A stretch of DNA of 32,483 bases from Marinibacterium sp. Lineage in GTDB: Bacteria; Pseudomonadota; Alphaproteobacteria; Rhodobacterales; Rhodobacteraceae. Positions 1-8,335 of this stretch are shown in pieces (position 1 is the first letter of the stretch; every line of letters starts with the position of its first letter). The translations under genes and the position numbers were made by a program. The notes beneath the pieces are model-generated. The model searched no databases. It worked only from the letters and a program-made list of their open reading frames with translations, and was not told the DNA's origin. Location: the NCBI GenBank assembly GCA_017643305.1, contig JAEPNQ010000047.1, positions 1 through 32,483 on the forward strand. Direction: 5' to 3'.

Positions 1-39
1 CCCGATAATCTGTTCTGGCGTGTATCTCTTCCGTGCCAT
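1..39 (-). CDS. IS3-family transposase OrfA, N-terminal fragment (window edge)
   Basis: Thirteen codons are visible on the minus strand from an ATG at 39, reading MARKRYTPEQIIG. This is the typical opening of IS3-family OrfA proteins, which carry a helix-turn-helix and are fused to OrfB by -1 frameshifting. A Shine-Dalgarno AAAGGAG sits 7 bases before the ATG. The gene runs off the left edge, so nothing can be said about its integrity. It resembles the OrfA of the second IS at 24505 ([13 protein letters not shown]), but its terminal repeats differ, so it belongs to a different element. Confidence 0.75.
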   Translation of the reverse strand, partial: MARKRYTPEQIIG

Positions 40-114
40 TCAGCAGCTCCTTTCAAGCCGTAAATAGCCGGTTCTCTAACTCTCAAAATGGACCACTTTC
101 TTGGGGGAAGGTCA
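1..114 (-). mobile_element. IS3-family element, left (orfA-side) end, cut by window edge
   Basis: The outer 26 bases (89-114), read inward on the minus strand, begin TGACCTTCCCCC and end GTGGTCCA. They match, imperfectly, the end seen at 32344 (TGACCTGCCCC...GTGGTCCA), as expected for the two imperfect inverted repeats of one IS3-family element. Inside lies an orfA start (39 to 1). The element continues to the left of the window. Its end abuts a tyrosine recombinase gene that lacks its first part. The flanking bases AATC do not match ATTC at the other end. Confidence 0.8.
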
Positions 115-587
115 AATCACCTGTCTGGCGCATACCGGCCGAGCGAATGAAGATGGGACGAGAGCATTTGGTGCCCCTCTCGCAGCAGGCAACGCACATC
201 GCGAAATCCATGATAGCAGCAGCGCCTGGCGAGTTTCTCTTCCCGGGTAATGGCCCGAACAAGCCGCTTTCAGAGAACACAATGATCTACGCGCTCTATC
301 GCCTCGGATACCACAGTCGCCAAACCGTACACGGCTTCCGGGGCTTGGCGAGCACCTGGGCCAATGAGCAGTTGGTCGAGTTCGGCAAGCCGCCCATGTG
401 GATCAGGAAATACCATGAGGATTGGGTCGAACTACAGCTCGCGCATTCGGAGAAAAACGACGTGCGTGGAGCTTACAATGCCGCTGAATACCTGGCTCCC
501 CGGCGCCGGATGATGCAGGACTGGGCTGACTATCTGAGCGGCGGGAAGGTGATCGACATCAAGAAGGCAGGGAAGCGCGCAGCCTGA
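115..587 (+). pseudogene. tyrosine recombinase (P4-type integrase), 5' truncated by IS
   Basis: This is the C-terminal catalytic half of a phage/ICE integrase. Visible motifs are WRIPAERMKM (typical of the DUF4102/P4 integrase group), the HxxR box in VHGFRG, the second histidine in LAHSEKNDVRG and the nucleophile tyrosine in GAYNAAEYL. The SAM-like DNA-binding domain and first catalytic arginine are missing because the IS end at 114 abuts the reading frame. The open frame upstream (from 33) is IS sequence read through, not a native start. As it stands the gene cannot encode an active recombinase. It may be the relic of the integrase that brought in the backbone genes downstream. Its 3' end overlaps the convergent gene at 530-802 by 58 bases. 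Confidence 0.8.
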
Positions 588-802
588 TAACTATGGCTTC
601 GATCAGACCGGTCCAATCCAGTCTCTGCGCGCAAACGATCTCGACCTGCGACAACCCCCTCGACAATCACCGCTGATCCGACGAATTCGCATTCGGGTTC
701 TTCGCTCTCGATGATCCAGACGACTTCGTCTGTCGTGGTCAGGAACAACCCGCGTCTACCACGGCTCAAAATTCCCGAGACGCGTATTCGACCCACGCTC
801 AC
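530..802 (-). CDS. small conserved protein, DUF5818-like
   Basis: A 90-residue protein with a beta-rich pattern (RIRVSGILSRGRRGLFLTT ... VGSAVIVEGVVAGRDRL) resembling the DUF5818 family that I recall mainly from sphingomonads; function unknown. The start is a GTG at 802 with GGGGGA a few bases upstream; a second GTG at 796 is possible. It lies 12 bases after the stop of the lytic transglycosylase gene on the same strand and is probably co-transcribed with it. Residues after about 62 look poorly ordered and lie over the integrase 3' end, so the tail may be an extension created by loss of an earlier stop. The family call is from memory of the pattern. Confidence 0.6.
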   Translation of the reverse strand: MSVGRIRVSGILSRGRRGLFLTTTDEVVWIIESEEPECEFVGSAVIVEGVVAGRDRLRAETGLDRSDRSHSYQAARFPAFLMSITFPPLR

Positions 803-814
803 AACGTCCCCCGT

Positions 815-1474
815 TCAAAACCGCCAATGGCGCAGCACTTCACGCACATAGGCCGGCGTCTCGCCATTGCGAGGAATACCGCCTGCGCGCTCGACGGCAC
901 CTGGACCTGCGTTGTATGCGGCGAGGGCCAGATGAACCACCCCGAACTTGTCCAGCATCTGGCGTAGGTATCGGGCCGCACCCAAGATGTTCGCCTTGGG
1001 ATCGAAGCGATTTGAAACGCCAAGGTCGCGCGCTGTCCCTGGCATCAATTGCCCCAAGCCTGCGGCCCCGGCCTTGCTGATGGCCATCGGATTATATCGT
1101 GATTCCGTCCATACAAGAGCGTCGAGAAGGCCGCTTGGTAGCGAGTATTGAGCCTCAGCAGCGTAAACATGAGGAAGGTAGCTTGCCCGACGGAATCCCG
1201 ATGGCGCGCTGCCTTGGGGCTTTGGATATCGGTAGGGCAGATAGTTTCGACCTGCATCGGTAGCCGGCGGCTCGGACGAGCCCGCTGGAGGCATTCTCCA
1301 AATGCCGTGTTCGACGAGAAGAAAGCCATCGGTCCCTTCTGCGACGCGGAAGCCATCGGTCCTCGACTCCGATGCAACGGTCATCTGAGGGGACTCCAGT
1401 TCCTGCGCTTGAGCGGGGAGGGCGAACCCAAATCCTGCCGTTGCCACTGCGGCAACTGCCCATTTCAGTCTCAT
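815..1474 (-). CDS. lytic transglycosylase (SLT domain), VirB1-like
   Basis: A 219-residue secreted murein lytic transglycosylase. The start at 1474 has AGGA 7 bases upstream and gives a signal peptide ([19 protein letters not shown], then AQA cleavage); a frame extension to 1522 lacks this logic. The C-terminal half carries the goose-type lysozyme/SLT motifs: catalytic Glu in [24 protein letters not shown], and [13 protein letters not shown]. Family-1 SLT proteins of this size in mobile elements are usually the VirB1-type enzyme that opens peptidoglycan for a type IV secretion apparatus, though no other T4SS gene is in view. It is divergent from the primase gene at 1588. Confidence 0.85.
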   Translation of the reverse strand: MRLKWAVAAVATAGFGFALPAQAQELESPQMTVASESRTDGFRVAEGTDGFLLVEHGIWRMPPAGSSEPPATDAGRNYLPYRYPKPQGSAPSGFRRASYLPHVYAAEAQYSLPSGLLDALVWTESRYNPMAISKAGAAGLGQLMPGTARDLGVSNRFDPKANILGAARYLRQMLDKFGVVHLALAAYNAGPGAVERAGGIPRNGETPAYVREVLRHWRF

Positions 1475-1488
1475 TCCCGAATCCTTTG

Positions 1489-1516
1489 TTGGTCGAATCG
1501 AGAAAGAACATATATA
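1489..1516 (+). promoter_or_regulatory. possible promoter with AGAACATAT direct repeat
   Basis: In the divergent region between the transglycosylase and primase genes, TTGGTC (1489-1494) and TATATA (1511-1516) are 16 bases apart, a plausible plus-strand sigma-70 promoter for the primase. AGAACATAT occurs twice (1505-1513 and 1516-1524), 11 bases apart, which would place two copies on the same helix face. This could be a regulator site acting on both divergent genes. No transcription evidence. Confidence 0.35.
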
Positions 1517-1587
1517 GAACATATCATGTAGGAAAATGAAACGTCAGCGACGCAGAGCGGAGGCTGCGCGGGTGGAGGCACGTTACG

Positions 1588-2511
1588 ATGGAGATGCCCC
1601 CCATGAACCAACACCGATCATCCCAATTCCAAGGCATGCAGATGGAAACCCGCGCACGCAAGATAGTCGAGCAGCTGGGCGGCACCTGGTCGCGTTCGCG
1701 CGGGATGTGCTGCTGCCCGGCCCACGACGACCGCACTCCTTCGCTAAGCATCACGCTCGGGAAGCGTGCAATTCTTGTTCATTGCTTTGCCGGCTGCACG
1801 AACGAGGCGGTGATAGAAGCCATGGCCGGGCTCGGGATACGAATTGCGGACCTGTTCGATGGCACGAGTGGTCCGATCGTGGCCGAACCGCGCGAGGAAG
1901 TCGCCAATCGGAATGCGCTGAGGCTCTGGCGTGAGGCGTCGACCATCGCTGGCAGCCCCGCCGAGAAGTACCTCGTGTCCAGAGGCATCACGATTTCTTC
2001 GCCGGAGCTGCGTTTCCACCCGCGTATGCCGCTTGGGCCAAAGGGTGCTGTCCGGTTTCTACCCGCGATGGTCGCGGCCGTGCGCAGTGATGCCGGGATT
2101 CTGGCGCTGCACCGCTCCTTCCTCAATCTGGAAAAAAGCAGCTTGGCTTCATTTGATCAGCCCAGGCGTGCGTTAGGCAGCCCCGGTTCTGGGGCGGTGC
2201 GTTTCGCGTACCCGCATGGAGGACGCCTTGGCCTCGCAGAGGGAAACGAAACGACCCTCTCAGCGATGCAAATGTTCAAGGTTCCCTGCTGGGCGACGCT
2301 GGGAAACGAACGCTTCGGCTTGGCCACAATCCCGGAATCGGTGCACCAGCTGTATCTCTTTGTCGACAATGATGCGGGTGGGCACCTTGCTGAAGAGCGT
2401 GCGCGAGAGGCCTACGCTTGCGAAGGGCGGCTGATTGTCACCAGGCGTCCGGAGCTAACCGGCGACGACTGGAATGATGTGCTCATGCGCTCAGTCCGAG
2501 CTGCGGTCTGA
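1588..2511 (+). CDS. Toprim-domain DNA primase/helicase-like protein
   Basis: A 307-residue primase-like protein. Residues 30-75 form a CHC2-type zinc-binding region (CCCPAHDDRTPSLSI ... VHCFAGC). A Toprim domain follows, with the acidic residues of GLAEGNETTLSAMQ and LYLFVDNDAGG, and a closing DDWNDVL. This is the arrangement of plasmid and ICE Toprim proteins that make primers for replication or for second-strand synthesis after conjugation. It lacks a helicase domain, so it would act with a separate helicase. The start at 1588 has GGAGG 9 bases upstream; ATGs at 1594 and 1603 are alternatives. The large methyltransferase-helicase gene follows after 103 bases, a common neighbour in sphingomonad mobile elements. 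Confidence 0.8.
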   Translation: MEMPPMNQHRSSQFQGMQMETRARKIVEQLGGTWSRSRGMCCCPAHDDRTPSLSITLGKRAILVHCFAGCTNEAVIEAMAGLGIRIADLFDGTSGPIVAEPREEVANRNALRLWREASTIAGSPAEKYLVSRGITISSPELRFHPRMPLGPKGAVRFLPAMVAAVRSDAGILALHRSFLNLEKSSLASFDQPRRALGSPGSGAVRFAYPHGGRLGLAEGNETTLSAMQMFKVPCWATLGNERFGLATIPESVHQLYLFVDNDAGGHLAEERAREAYACEGRLIVTRRPELTGDDWNDVLMRSVRAAV

Positions 2512-2536
2512 ATGTCGGTGAGAGGAAAGCGGGCTT

Positions 2537-2554
2537 GGGGCCTTGTGAGGCCCC
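2537..2554 (+). other. leader hairpin before the methyltransferase-helicase gene
   Basis: GGGGCCT (2537-2543) and AGGCCCC (2548-2554) form a perfect 7-bp stem with a TGTG loop; a smaller CGGA/TCCG stem follows. It sits in the 103-base leader ahead of 2615 and has no U-tract, so it is more likely a leader structure or attenuator than a terminator. Similar hairpins precede other backbone genes here. Confidence 0.5.
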
Positions 2555-2614
2555 CGGGCGGATTTATCCGAACGGACACCCGGACAAACCCAGGGCCTCT
2601 TCAGGAGGTCTCTC

Positions 2615-5600
2615 ATGTCACACGCAAATACCGCTTTCGCATTCTCCGATCCCGCCGAGCCGCCAGTGCTGGCAGCGGCGAGGGCGCTGGCCGCCCGGCT
2701 CGCTGCAGATCAAGCAATTTCACGGCTCACTGTGAATGCAACGATGGCCGATCACTTCGGCGGTAGCGACGCCGAAGGACGCTGGTCCGTACGCGATGCC
2801 CATGCGGCACTTGAATTGGCGCAGGTGTTCTTTCTGGCGCAGGCGACCGAATTCTCACCTGCAATGTCACCCAGCTTTGCCGATGAGGCTTTCACGCGCC
2901 TTGAAGGTCTGGTCCCGACCCAGTCCAACCGGAGCGACGAGCAGATCGAGTGGCAACAATTCGCGACGCCGCCCCGTCTGGCCTGGATGGCTGCAAAGGC
3001 ATGCGCGATTTCTGCCGCTGAACTGGTTCTCGAACCGTCCGCCGGGACCGGGATGCTGGGCGTATGGGCAGCGAAGGCAGCTGCGCGTCTTGCTCTCAAC
3101 GAGATTTCGCCGCTTCGCCGCGAATGCTTGGGCGCCGTGTTTCCGGAGGCGACAGTGACGGGATTTGACGGGGAACTGATCGACGAACTTCTCACGCCCG
3201 ACGTGGGTCCTAGCGTGGTGCTGATGAACCCGCCCTATTCGCACGGTATCGAGAGGGGCCACGATAGTCGCACTGGCGATCGACACTTGCGTTCTGCCTG
3301 GAAGCGCCTTCTGCCCGGTGGCCGCCTGGTGGCAGTGATGCCCGAATGGTTCGAGCTTCCGAAGTTCCTTGCTGGGATTGCCGGTCCCCTCTCGTTGCGC
3401 CTCAACGCGACGATCGAGCGCGGTTTCGTCAAGCAGGGCACATCAATCTCTACCCGGCTCCTGGTTCTCGACAAGGCTGATGATGGTACCAGCCCGATCA
3501 TCGCCCAGCCTGGAAACTTTGCCGAGCTTCATCTGCTGATCGATATGCTGCCTGACCGGGTAAGCCTGCCCGCCGAGCCCAGCATCGGCATCAAGCCAGC
3601 CTTGCCGCTTCGACTGGTGGCGAACAGGACAAAACCGGCTCCACTTAAGGTCCATCCAGCCGCTGCGGCGCCGTCGATACTGCCGCTTGAATTTACTCCG
3701 CTCGAAGCACCTGCGCCGATCGAAAGCCAGGTTGGGCATTATTTGCCTTACCGACCGAGCCGGATCTCAATTGCAAATGCGGTCTCCCACCCGACACCGC
3801 TGGTAGAATCCGTCGCGATGGGTTCGATAACCGCACCCGTGCCCGAAGTGGTGCCTCAGCTTCCCTCGAGTATCATTGCTGAAGGCATCTTATCCGCAGC
3901 GCAAGCCGAGACCCTGATCTATGCCGCAAGCGCCCATGCCCGCGATCTGCCGGGCCGGTTCGAGCCCGACGACAAGGGCTGCGCCCTCAAGGCGAGCGCC
4001 GAGGGGCGCGCCTACCGCATGGGCTACTTTCTTGGGGACGGAACTGGTGCAGGCAAAGGCCGGCAAGTCGCATCTGTCATCCTCGACCGGTGGGTGAGGG
4101 GTGAACGGCGCCACATATGGATTTCCAAGAACGAAGCTTTGCTCGAAGACGCCCGCCGCGACTGGAGCGCGCTCGGTGGCCTTCCCATCGACATCCAGCC
4201 GCTCGGCCAGTGGAAGCTCGGTGTCCCGATCGGGATGCGCGAGGGCATACTCTTCGTTACTTATCCGACACTGCGCTCGGGCCGCAGCGACGCGACCCGG
4301 CTCGAGCAGATCCTCGAATGGGCAGGGGAGGACTTCGACGGGCTCATCGTCTTTGACGAGGCCCATGCGATGGCCAACGCCGCTGGCGGGGAGGGCACAC
4401 GTGGCAAGGTCAAGGGATCGGAGCAGGGCATCGCCGGTGTTCGTATCCAGAATCTGCTGCCACGCGCCCGCGTGCTCTACGCATCGGCGACCGGGGCATC
4501 CGACGTCAATAATCTCGCCTATGCGACCCGTCTTGGCCTGTGGGGTCCCGAGACGGCTTTTGCCAATCGCGAAGCCTTCGTCGCGGACATCCGCGATGGC
4601 GGTATCGCTGCAATGGAACTGGTCGCCCGTGATCTGAAGTCACTCGGACTGTATGCGGCGAGGGCACTTTCATTCGCCGGAGTCGAGTACGAGATTCTCG
4701 AGCATTGCCTGACCCCCGACCAGGTAGCGGTTTATGACGCCTATGCAGACGCCTGGGCAATCATTCATTCCAACCTGCGCGAGGCACTCGAGGCAACCCG
4801 GATCGTCGACACTGACAGTGGCGATACCCTGAATTCAGGCGCCAAATCGGCTGCGCTTTCGGTGTTTGAAGGCACCAAGCAGCGCTTCTTCGCGCAGCTC
4901 CTTCTATCGATGAAGCTGCCGAGCCTGCTGCCTGCGATTGATACGGCACTTGCCGACGGCAACGCTGTTGTAGTTCAACTCGTCTCGACCGCCGAAGCCA
5001 TGCTCAACCGCCGCCTCGCTGATCTCTCCGATGCGGAACGTGAAGCACTCGAAATCGATCTCTCCCCCCGCGAATACGTGGTCGATTACCTCACCAAGAG
5101 CTTTCCCGTGCGGTTGATGTCCGTGTTTACGGACGAGAACGGCAATGCCCGGTCCGAACCGATGAGTGATGAGAACGGTGCTCCTGTTCTCTGCCGCTCG
5201 GCGCTTGCCGCGCGCGATCGCATGATCGAGCAGCTTTGTGCCTTACCGCCGATCGCGACGGCGCTCGATGCGATCATTGAACGGTTCGGTGTCGATCAGG
5301 TCGCCGAAGTCACGGGCCGTACTCGCCGCCTGATTGTCGGACGCGATGGACGCCAGGTGCTCCAGTCGCGTTCTCCGCGCGCCAATGTCGTCGAGACGCG
5401 AGATTTCATGGACGGAACCAAGCGAATTCTGGTCTTCTCCGATGCCGGTGGCACCGGCCGCAGTTATCATGCCGACCTCGCGGCAAAGAACCAGATGCGC
5501 CGGGTCCACTTTCTACTTGAGCCCGGCTGGCGGGCCGATGCCGCAATTCAAGGGCTTGGCCGTACCAACCGCACCAATCAGGCTTCTGCCCCGCTGTTCC

Positions 5601-6847
5601 GCCCGGTGACCACCGATGTGCGTGGCGAACGTCGGTTTATATCGACCATTGCGCGTCGGCTCGACAGCCTCGGTGCATTAACCAGAGGGCAGCGCCAGAC
5701 TGGTGGGCAGAACCTCTTCGATCCTGCCGATAATCTCGAGAGTACTTACGCCAAGGAGGCGCTTCATCGCTGGTTCGGTCTGCTGTTCGCAGGCAAGCTC
5801 GAAGCCGTTACGCTCTCTCGGTTTGAGGAATTGAGCGGGCTCAGGGTCGAAGGGCCCGACGGCGGGATGGTCGATGACCTGCCAACCATCCAGCGCTGGC
5901 TCAATCGCATCCTCGCGTTGCCTATTGCTCTGCAAAACGGGATATTTGACGAGTTTCTCGGCCTCGTCGAAGCACGGATCGACGCAGCACGCCAGGCCGG
6001 CACGCTCGACATTGGGGTCGAGACCATTGCGGTAGAGCAATACGAGGTGCTGACCGACACGCTACTGCGCACCGATGCGCTGTCGGGTGCGACTACGCAT
6101 CTCCTGGAACTCGAGATCGCCCGCGCGCTCAAGCCTTTGCGTCTCGAACGGCTGGAAGAGCTCTACGGCTTTTCAGGTTCGCGTCAGCAACTTCTGCGCA
6201 ATGCGCGCTCAGGCCGGATCGGGCTGCTTGTCCCGGCGCGAAGTCTGCTCACCGACGAAGGTACGCGTGTGGCCCGCTTCGAGCTTGTCCGCCCCTTGAA
6301 GCACGGACACATCACAGCCGATCAACTCGAAGAGAGCAATTGGGAAACGGTGGATCCAACCGAATTTCGCCGCCTCTGGCAGGCGGAGGTCGATGACGCT
6401 GCCACAAATCACAAGCGTGAGCGACTGCATCTTGCAACGGGCCTGCTGCTTCCGGTGTGGGACAAACTCCCTTCCGACTATGTTCGCGTCAGCCGGATTT
6501 CGGCGCGAGACGGACGCTCGCTGTTAGGCCGGGAGGTTCCGCTCCATTGCGTGCCCGAACTATGCCAGGTGCTTGGTCTTGAAGACGAACATGCCTTCTC
6601 GGCAGAGCAAGTCGTCGATGCGGTGATCGGGACCGGGCGGCCGATGCAAATCAAGAGCCGCGAAGCGCTCACGCTCAAGCGCAGCCTCGTCAACGGCGCG
6701 CAGCGGCTCGAACTGGCAGGTTGGTCGGCGTCGCGCCTCGACTGGTACAAGGCACATGGGTGTTTCACCGAGATCATCCGTTATCAGACGCGGCTTTTCG
6801 TTCCGACCACGAACGCAGTGGCGGTCTTGGCGCGGCTTGCAATCTGA
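2615..6847 (+). CDS. N6-adenine-type methyltransferase fused to strawberry-notch helicase (DarB-like)
   Basis: A 1,410-residue protein. The N-terminal class I methyltransferase has the SAM-binding motif EPSAGTGMLGVWA (about residues 140-152) and catalytic NPPY (about 205). A proline-rich linker (about 310-420) leads to a strawberry-notch helicase: Walker A GDGTGAGKGRQ (about 473), FDEAHAM (about 579), YASATGAS, and a C-terminal half with FSDAGGTGRSYHA and GLGRTNRTNQ (about 980). Phage P1 DarB has the same methyltransferase-helicase plan and protects incoming DNA from restriction, so an anti-restriction role during conjugative entry is a reasonable inference. AGGAGG lies 6 bases before the ATG. 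It follows the primase and precedes a toxin-antitoxin pair. The family is common on sphingomonad and rhizobial plasmids; its biochemical function is not established. Confidence 0.85.
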   Translation: MSHANTAFAFSDPAEPPVLAAARALAARLAADQAISRLTVNATMADHFGGSDAEGRWSVRDAHAALELAQVFFLAQATEFSPAMSPSFADEAFTRLEGLVPTQSNRSDEQIEWQQFATPPRLAWMAAKACAISAAELVLEPSAGTGMLGVWAAKAAARLALNEISPLRRECLGAVFPEATVTGFDGELIDELLTPDVGPSVVLMNPPYSHGIERGHDSRTGDRHLRSAWKRLLPGGRLVAVMPEWFELPKFLAGIAGPLSLRLNATIERGFVKQGTSISTRLLVLDKADDGTSPIIAQPGNFAELHLLIDMLPDRVSLPAEPSIGIKPALPLRLVANRTKPAPLKVHPAAAAPSILPLEFTPLEAPAPIESQVGHYLPYRPSRISIANAVSHPTPLVESVAMGSITAPVPEVVPQLPSSIIAEGILSAAQAETLIYAASAHARDLPGRFEPDDKGCALKASAEGRAYRMGYFLGDGTGAGKGRQVASVILDRWVRGERRHIWISKNEALLEDARRDWSALGGLPIDIQPLGQWKLGVPIGMREGILFVTYPTLRSGRSDATRLEQILEWAGEDFDGLIVFDEAHAMANAAGGEGTRGKVKGSEQGIAGVRIQNLLPRARVLYASATGASDVNNLAYATRLGLWGPETAFANREAFVADIRDGGIAAMELVARDLKSLGLYAARALSFAGVEYEILEHCLTPDQVAVYDAYADAWAIIHSNLREALEATRIVDTDSGDTLNSGAKSAALSVFEGTKQRFFAQLLLSMKLPSLLPAIDTALADGNAVVVQLVSTAEAMLNRRLADLSDAEREALEIDLSPREYVVDYLTKSFPVRLMSVFTDENGNARSEPMSDENGAPVLCRSALAARDRMIEQLCALPPIATALDAIIERFGVDQVAEVTGRTRRLIVGRDGRQVLQSRSPRANVVETRDFMDGTKRILVFSDAGGTGRSYHADLAAKNQMRRVHFLLEPGWRADAAIQGLGRTNRTNQASAPLFRPVTTDVRGERRFISTIARRLDSLGALTRGQRQTGGQNLFDPADNLESTYAKEALHRWFGLLFAGKLEAVTLSRFEELSGLRVEGPDGGMVDDLPTIQRWLNRILALPIALQNGIFDEFLGLVEARIDAARQAGTLDIGVETIAVEQYEVLTDTLLRTDALSGATTHLLELEIARALKPLRLERLEELYGFSGSRQQLLRNARSGRIGLLVPARSLLTDEGTRVARFELVRPLKHGHITADQLEESNWETVDPTEFRRLWQAEVDDAATNHKRERLHLATGLLLPVWDKLPSDYVRVSRISARDGRSLLGREVPLHCVPELCQVLGLEDEHAFSAEQVVDAVIGTGRPMQIKSREALTLKRSLVNGAQRLELAGWSASRLDWYKAHGCFTEIIRYQTRLFVPTTNAVAVLARLAI

Positions 6848-6849
6848 TT

Positions 6850-6894
6850 TTGACGAACCTTGCCAAATGGCATTAAAATGCTATATGCTGCCAT
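6850..6894 (+). promoter_or_regulatory. xre-res promoter and overlapping palindromic operator
   Basis: TTGACG (6850-6855) and TAAAAT (6874-6879) are 18 bases apart, a good sigma-70 promoter 29 bases before the antitoxin ATG. Overlapping the -10 are ATGGCA (6867-6872) with TGCCAT (6889-6894), and inside it GCAT-TAAA-ATGC (6870-6881). These half-sites suit binding by the Xre antitoxin and autorepression, the usual control in such pairs. Confidence 0.7.
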
Positions 6895-6907
6895 ATGGAG
6901 AATAGTC

Positions 6908-7321
6908 ATGCTGGCTTTGCAACCCGTTGATACCGTCCCCCACGCCTTTCGGCCCGACCCTGTAACCCAGGAGGAAGCAGCGGCGATGTTCCGCGCCGTG
7001 CTGAACCTGTTTGGGAAATGGGAAGTAACGGACGAACAGGCAGCGACTTTGCTCGACATGCCGGTTCGCTCCTACCGGCGATGGAAGGCTGAGGGGCCGG
7101 GCCGTGTCTCGCGCGATGGTGCGGCGCGGCTCTCCAACCTGATGGGTATCCACAAGGCGCTGAGGATCATCTTTTCCGAAGCCCAACGTGGCTACGCCTG
7201 GATCAAGGCAGGTAACGCCGCCTTTGCCGGAGCGAGTGCGCTCGACGTCATGCTTGGCGGCGAGCTGACCGATATCATGCGGGTGCGTCGCTATCTTGAT
7301 GCCGAACGTGGTGCCTGGTGA
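6908..7321 (+). CDS. Xre/MbcA/ParS-family antitoxin
   Basis: A 137-residue antitoxin of the Xre-RES type. It has the N-terminal helix-turn-helix region (TDEQAATLLDMPVRSYRRWK) and the C-terminal MbcA/ParS toxin-binding domain (GYAWIKAGNAAFAGASALDVMLGG ... VRRYLDAERGAW, here read in parts). The start at 6908 is preceded by GGAG with 7-base spacing; an in-frame extension to 6860 would begin inside the promoter and is rejected. It would neutralise the RES toxin encoded next and repress the shared promoter through the palindrome over the -10. Its stop overlaps the toxin start (GTGA), so the two are translationally coupled. Confidence 0.85.
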   Translation: MLALQPVDTVPHAFRPDPVTQEEAAAMFRAVLNLFGKWEVTDEQAATLLDMPVRSYRRWKAEGPGRVSRDGAARLSNLMGIHKALRIIFSEAQRGYAWIKAGNAAFAGASALDVMLGGELTDIMRVRRYLDAERGAW

Positions 7322-8037
7322 TTGATCCCAAGGCGATTCCGGTTGCGCAGGTCGAGTGGAAAGGTGCTGTACGGATTATCCGCAGTGCCTTTCCACCGAT
7401 TGACCTGTTCGAAGACATCTCAGACCCTGCAGATTGGCCGCTGCTGATCTCCGCCGAGCAAAAAACCAATCCCCGCATTATGGCGACGATCGGCAATCTC
7501 GATCTGGTACCTGCTGACCGCCGGGTAGGGGGCAACGGCGCATCCTATCTGATGGCCCCGTTCACGCATGTCAGCACTGACCGGCCAAGTCGCTTCACCG
7601 ATGGGACCTACGGCGTCCTATACGCGGGGGATGCATTCGAAACTGCGCTGTTCGAGACAATCCATCACCATGCCCGTTTCATGGCTCGCACTGTAGAAGC
7701 GCCAGGCTGGACCTCACAGTTCCGTGAGATCATCCTTTCGGTAAGCGCCGATCTTCACGATCTTAGGAGCCTTGCGGCAGGCGATTCCGCGCTTGATCCC
7801 GACAACTATGCTGCATCGCAAGCCCTCGCTGTTGAACTCAAAGGGGGCGGGGCCGAAGGTCTTGTCTATCCGAGCATCCGGCATCCGGGTGGTGAGTGTG
7901 TCGGCTTGTTCTACCCGGATTGTGTATCCGACCCCACTCAGGGACGTCACCTCGATTACCACTGGGACGGAACAGGTGTCGATCTGGTTCGAGACGCTGG
8001 TACAGGGGCGATGTTTCGAGTGGTGGCTACTGCGTAG
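7318..8037 (+). CDS. RES-domain toxin (NAD+-degrading type)
   Basis: A 239-residue RES toxin. The family motifs are present: Arg in DRPSRFTDGTYGVLYAG, Glu in ETALFETIHHH, and Ser in GLVYPSIRHPGG. Characterised RES toxins (for example MbcT) deplete NAD+ by phosphorolysis or hydrolysis and arrest the cell. The GTG start overlaps the antitoxin stop by the GTGA arrangement. The pair probably stabilises the mobile element, but may also take part in phage defence because the Hachiman locus converges on it from the other side; 46 bases separate its stop from the opposing gene end at 8084. Confidence 0.85.
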   Translation: MIDPKAIPVAQVEWKGAVRIIRSAFPPIDLFEDISDPADWPLLISAEQKTNPRIMATIGNLDLVPADRRVGGNGASYLMAPFTHVSTDRPSRFTDGTYGVLYAGDAFETALFETIHHHARFMARTVEAPGWTSQFREIILSVSADLHDLRSLAAGDSALDPDNYAASQALAVELKGGGAEGLVYPSIRHPGGECVGLFYPDCVSDPTQGRHLDYHWDGTGVDLVRDAGTGAMFRVVATA

Positions 8038-8083
8038 AATGACGCTCCAGCCCCAAGGTTTTGGTGCTTCGGTCTTTGTAACT

Positions 8084-8335
8084 TTACGATTTAATTTCAG
8101 TCATTTGATTACTCTGGGCATGTTCCCGAATGCACGCATCGAAAATATCTTGGCCGAGCGCTTGTGGCATCTCGCAGGAGCGTTTTCCGAGAAGGATCAG
8201 GCGGCGGCGCTCGTCGCGCAGCTCGGCTCCAAATACCAGGTCCGTGTTGGGTCGTGACGGTAAGGCATCGACGATTTCAAAAAAGGCTGACTCCTTGCTC
8301 CCGTCGCTTGCTTGTTCGGCCAGTTCAGCAATCAA
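8084..8335 (-). CDS. possible 83-residue protein, coupled to the DUF3223 gene
   Basis: A tentative small gene. A TTG at 8335 overlaps the DUF3223 stop as TTGA. The resulting 83-residue frame has protein-like composition: leucine-rich amphipathic LIAELAEQ near the start, FFEIVDALPS, a charged GAELRDERRRLILLG, and QDIFDACIREHAQ. Codon use is ordinary for a coding frame (many CTG, GCC, GAC and CGC codons), whereas the opposite-strand frames are arginine/serine-rich as shadows are. I do not recognise the family. It could instead be the C-terminal part of a longer DUF3223 protein separated by a frameshift near 8335-8416, because the frame is open up to 8416. It would be the last gene of the hamA-hamB operon. 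Confidence 0.4.
   Translation of the reverse strand: MIAELAEQASDGSKESAFFEIVDALPSRPNTDLVFGAELRDERRRLILLGKRSCEMPQALGQDIFDACIREHAQSNQMTEIKS

Noticed and set aside
33-114. Native start of the integrase at 33
   Set aside because: Bases 1-114 are IS3 sequence with its own orfA and terminal repeat; the frame is open through it by chance.
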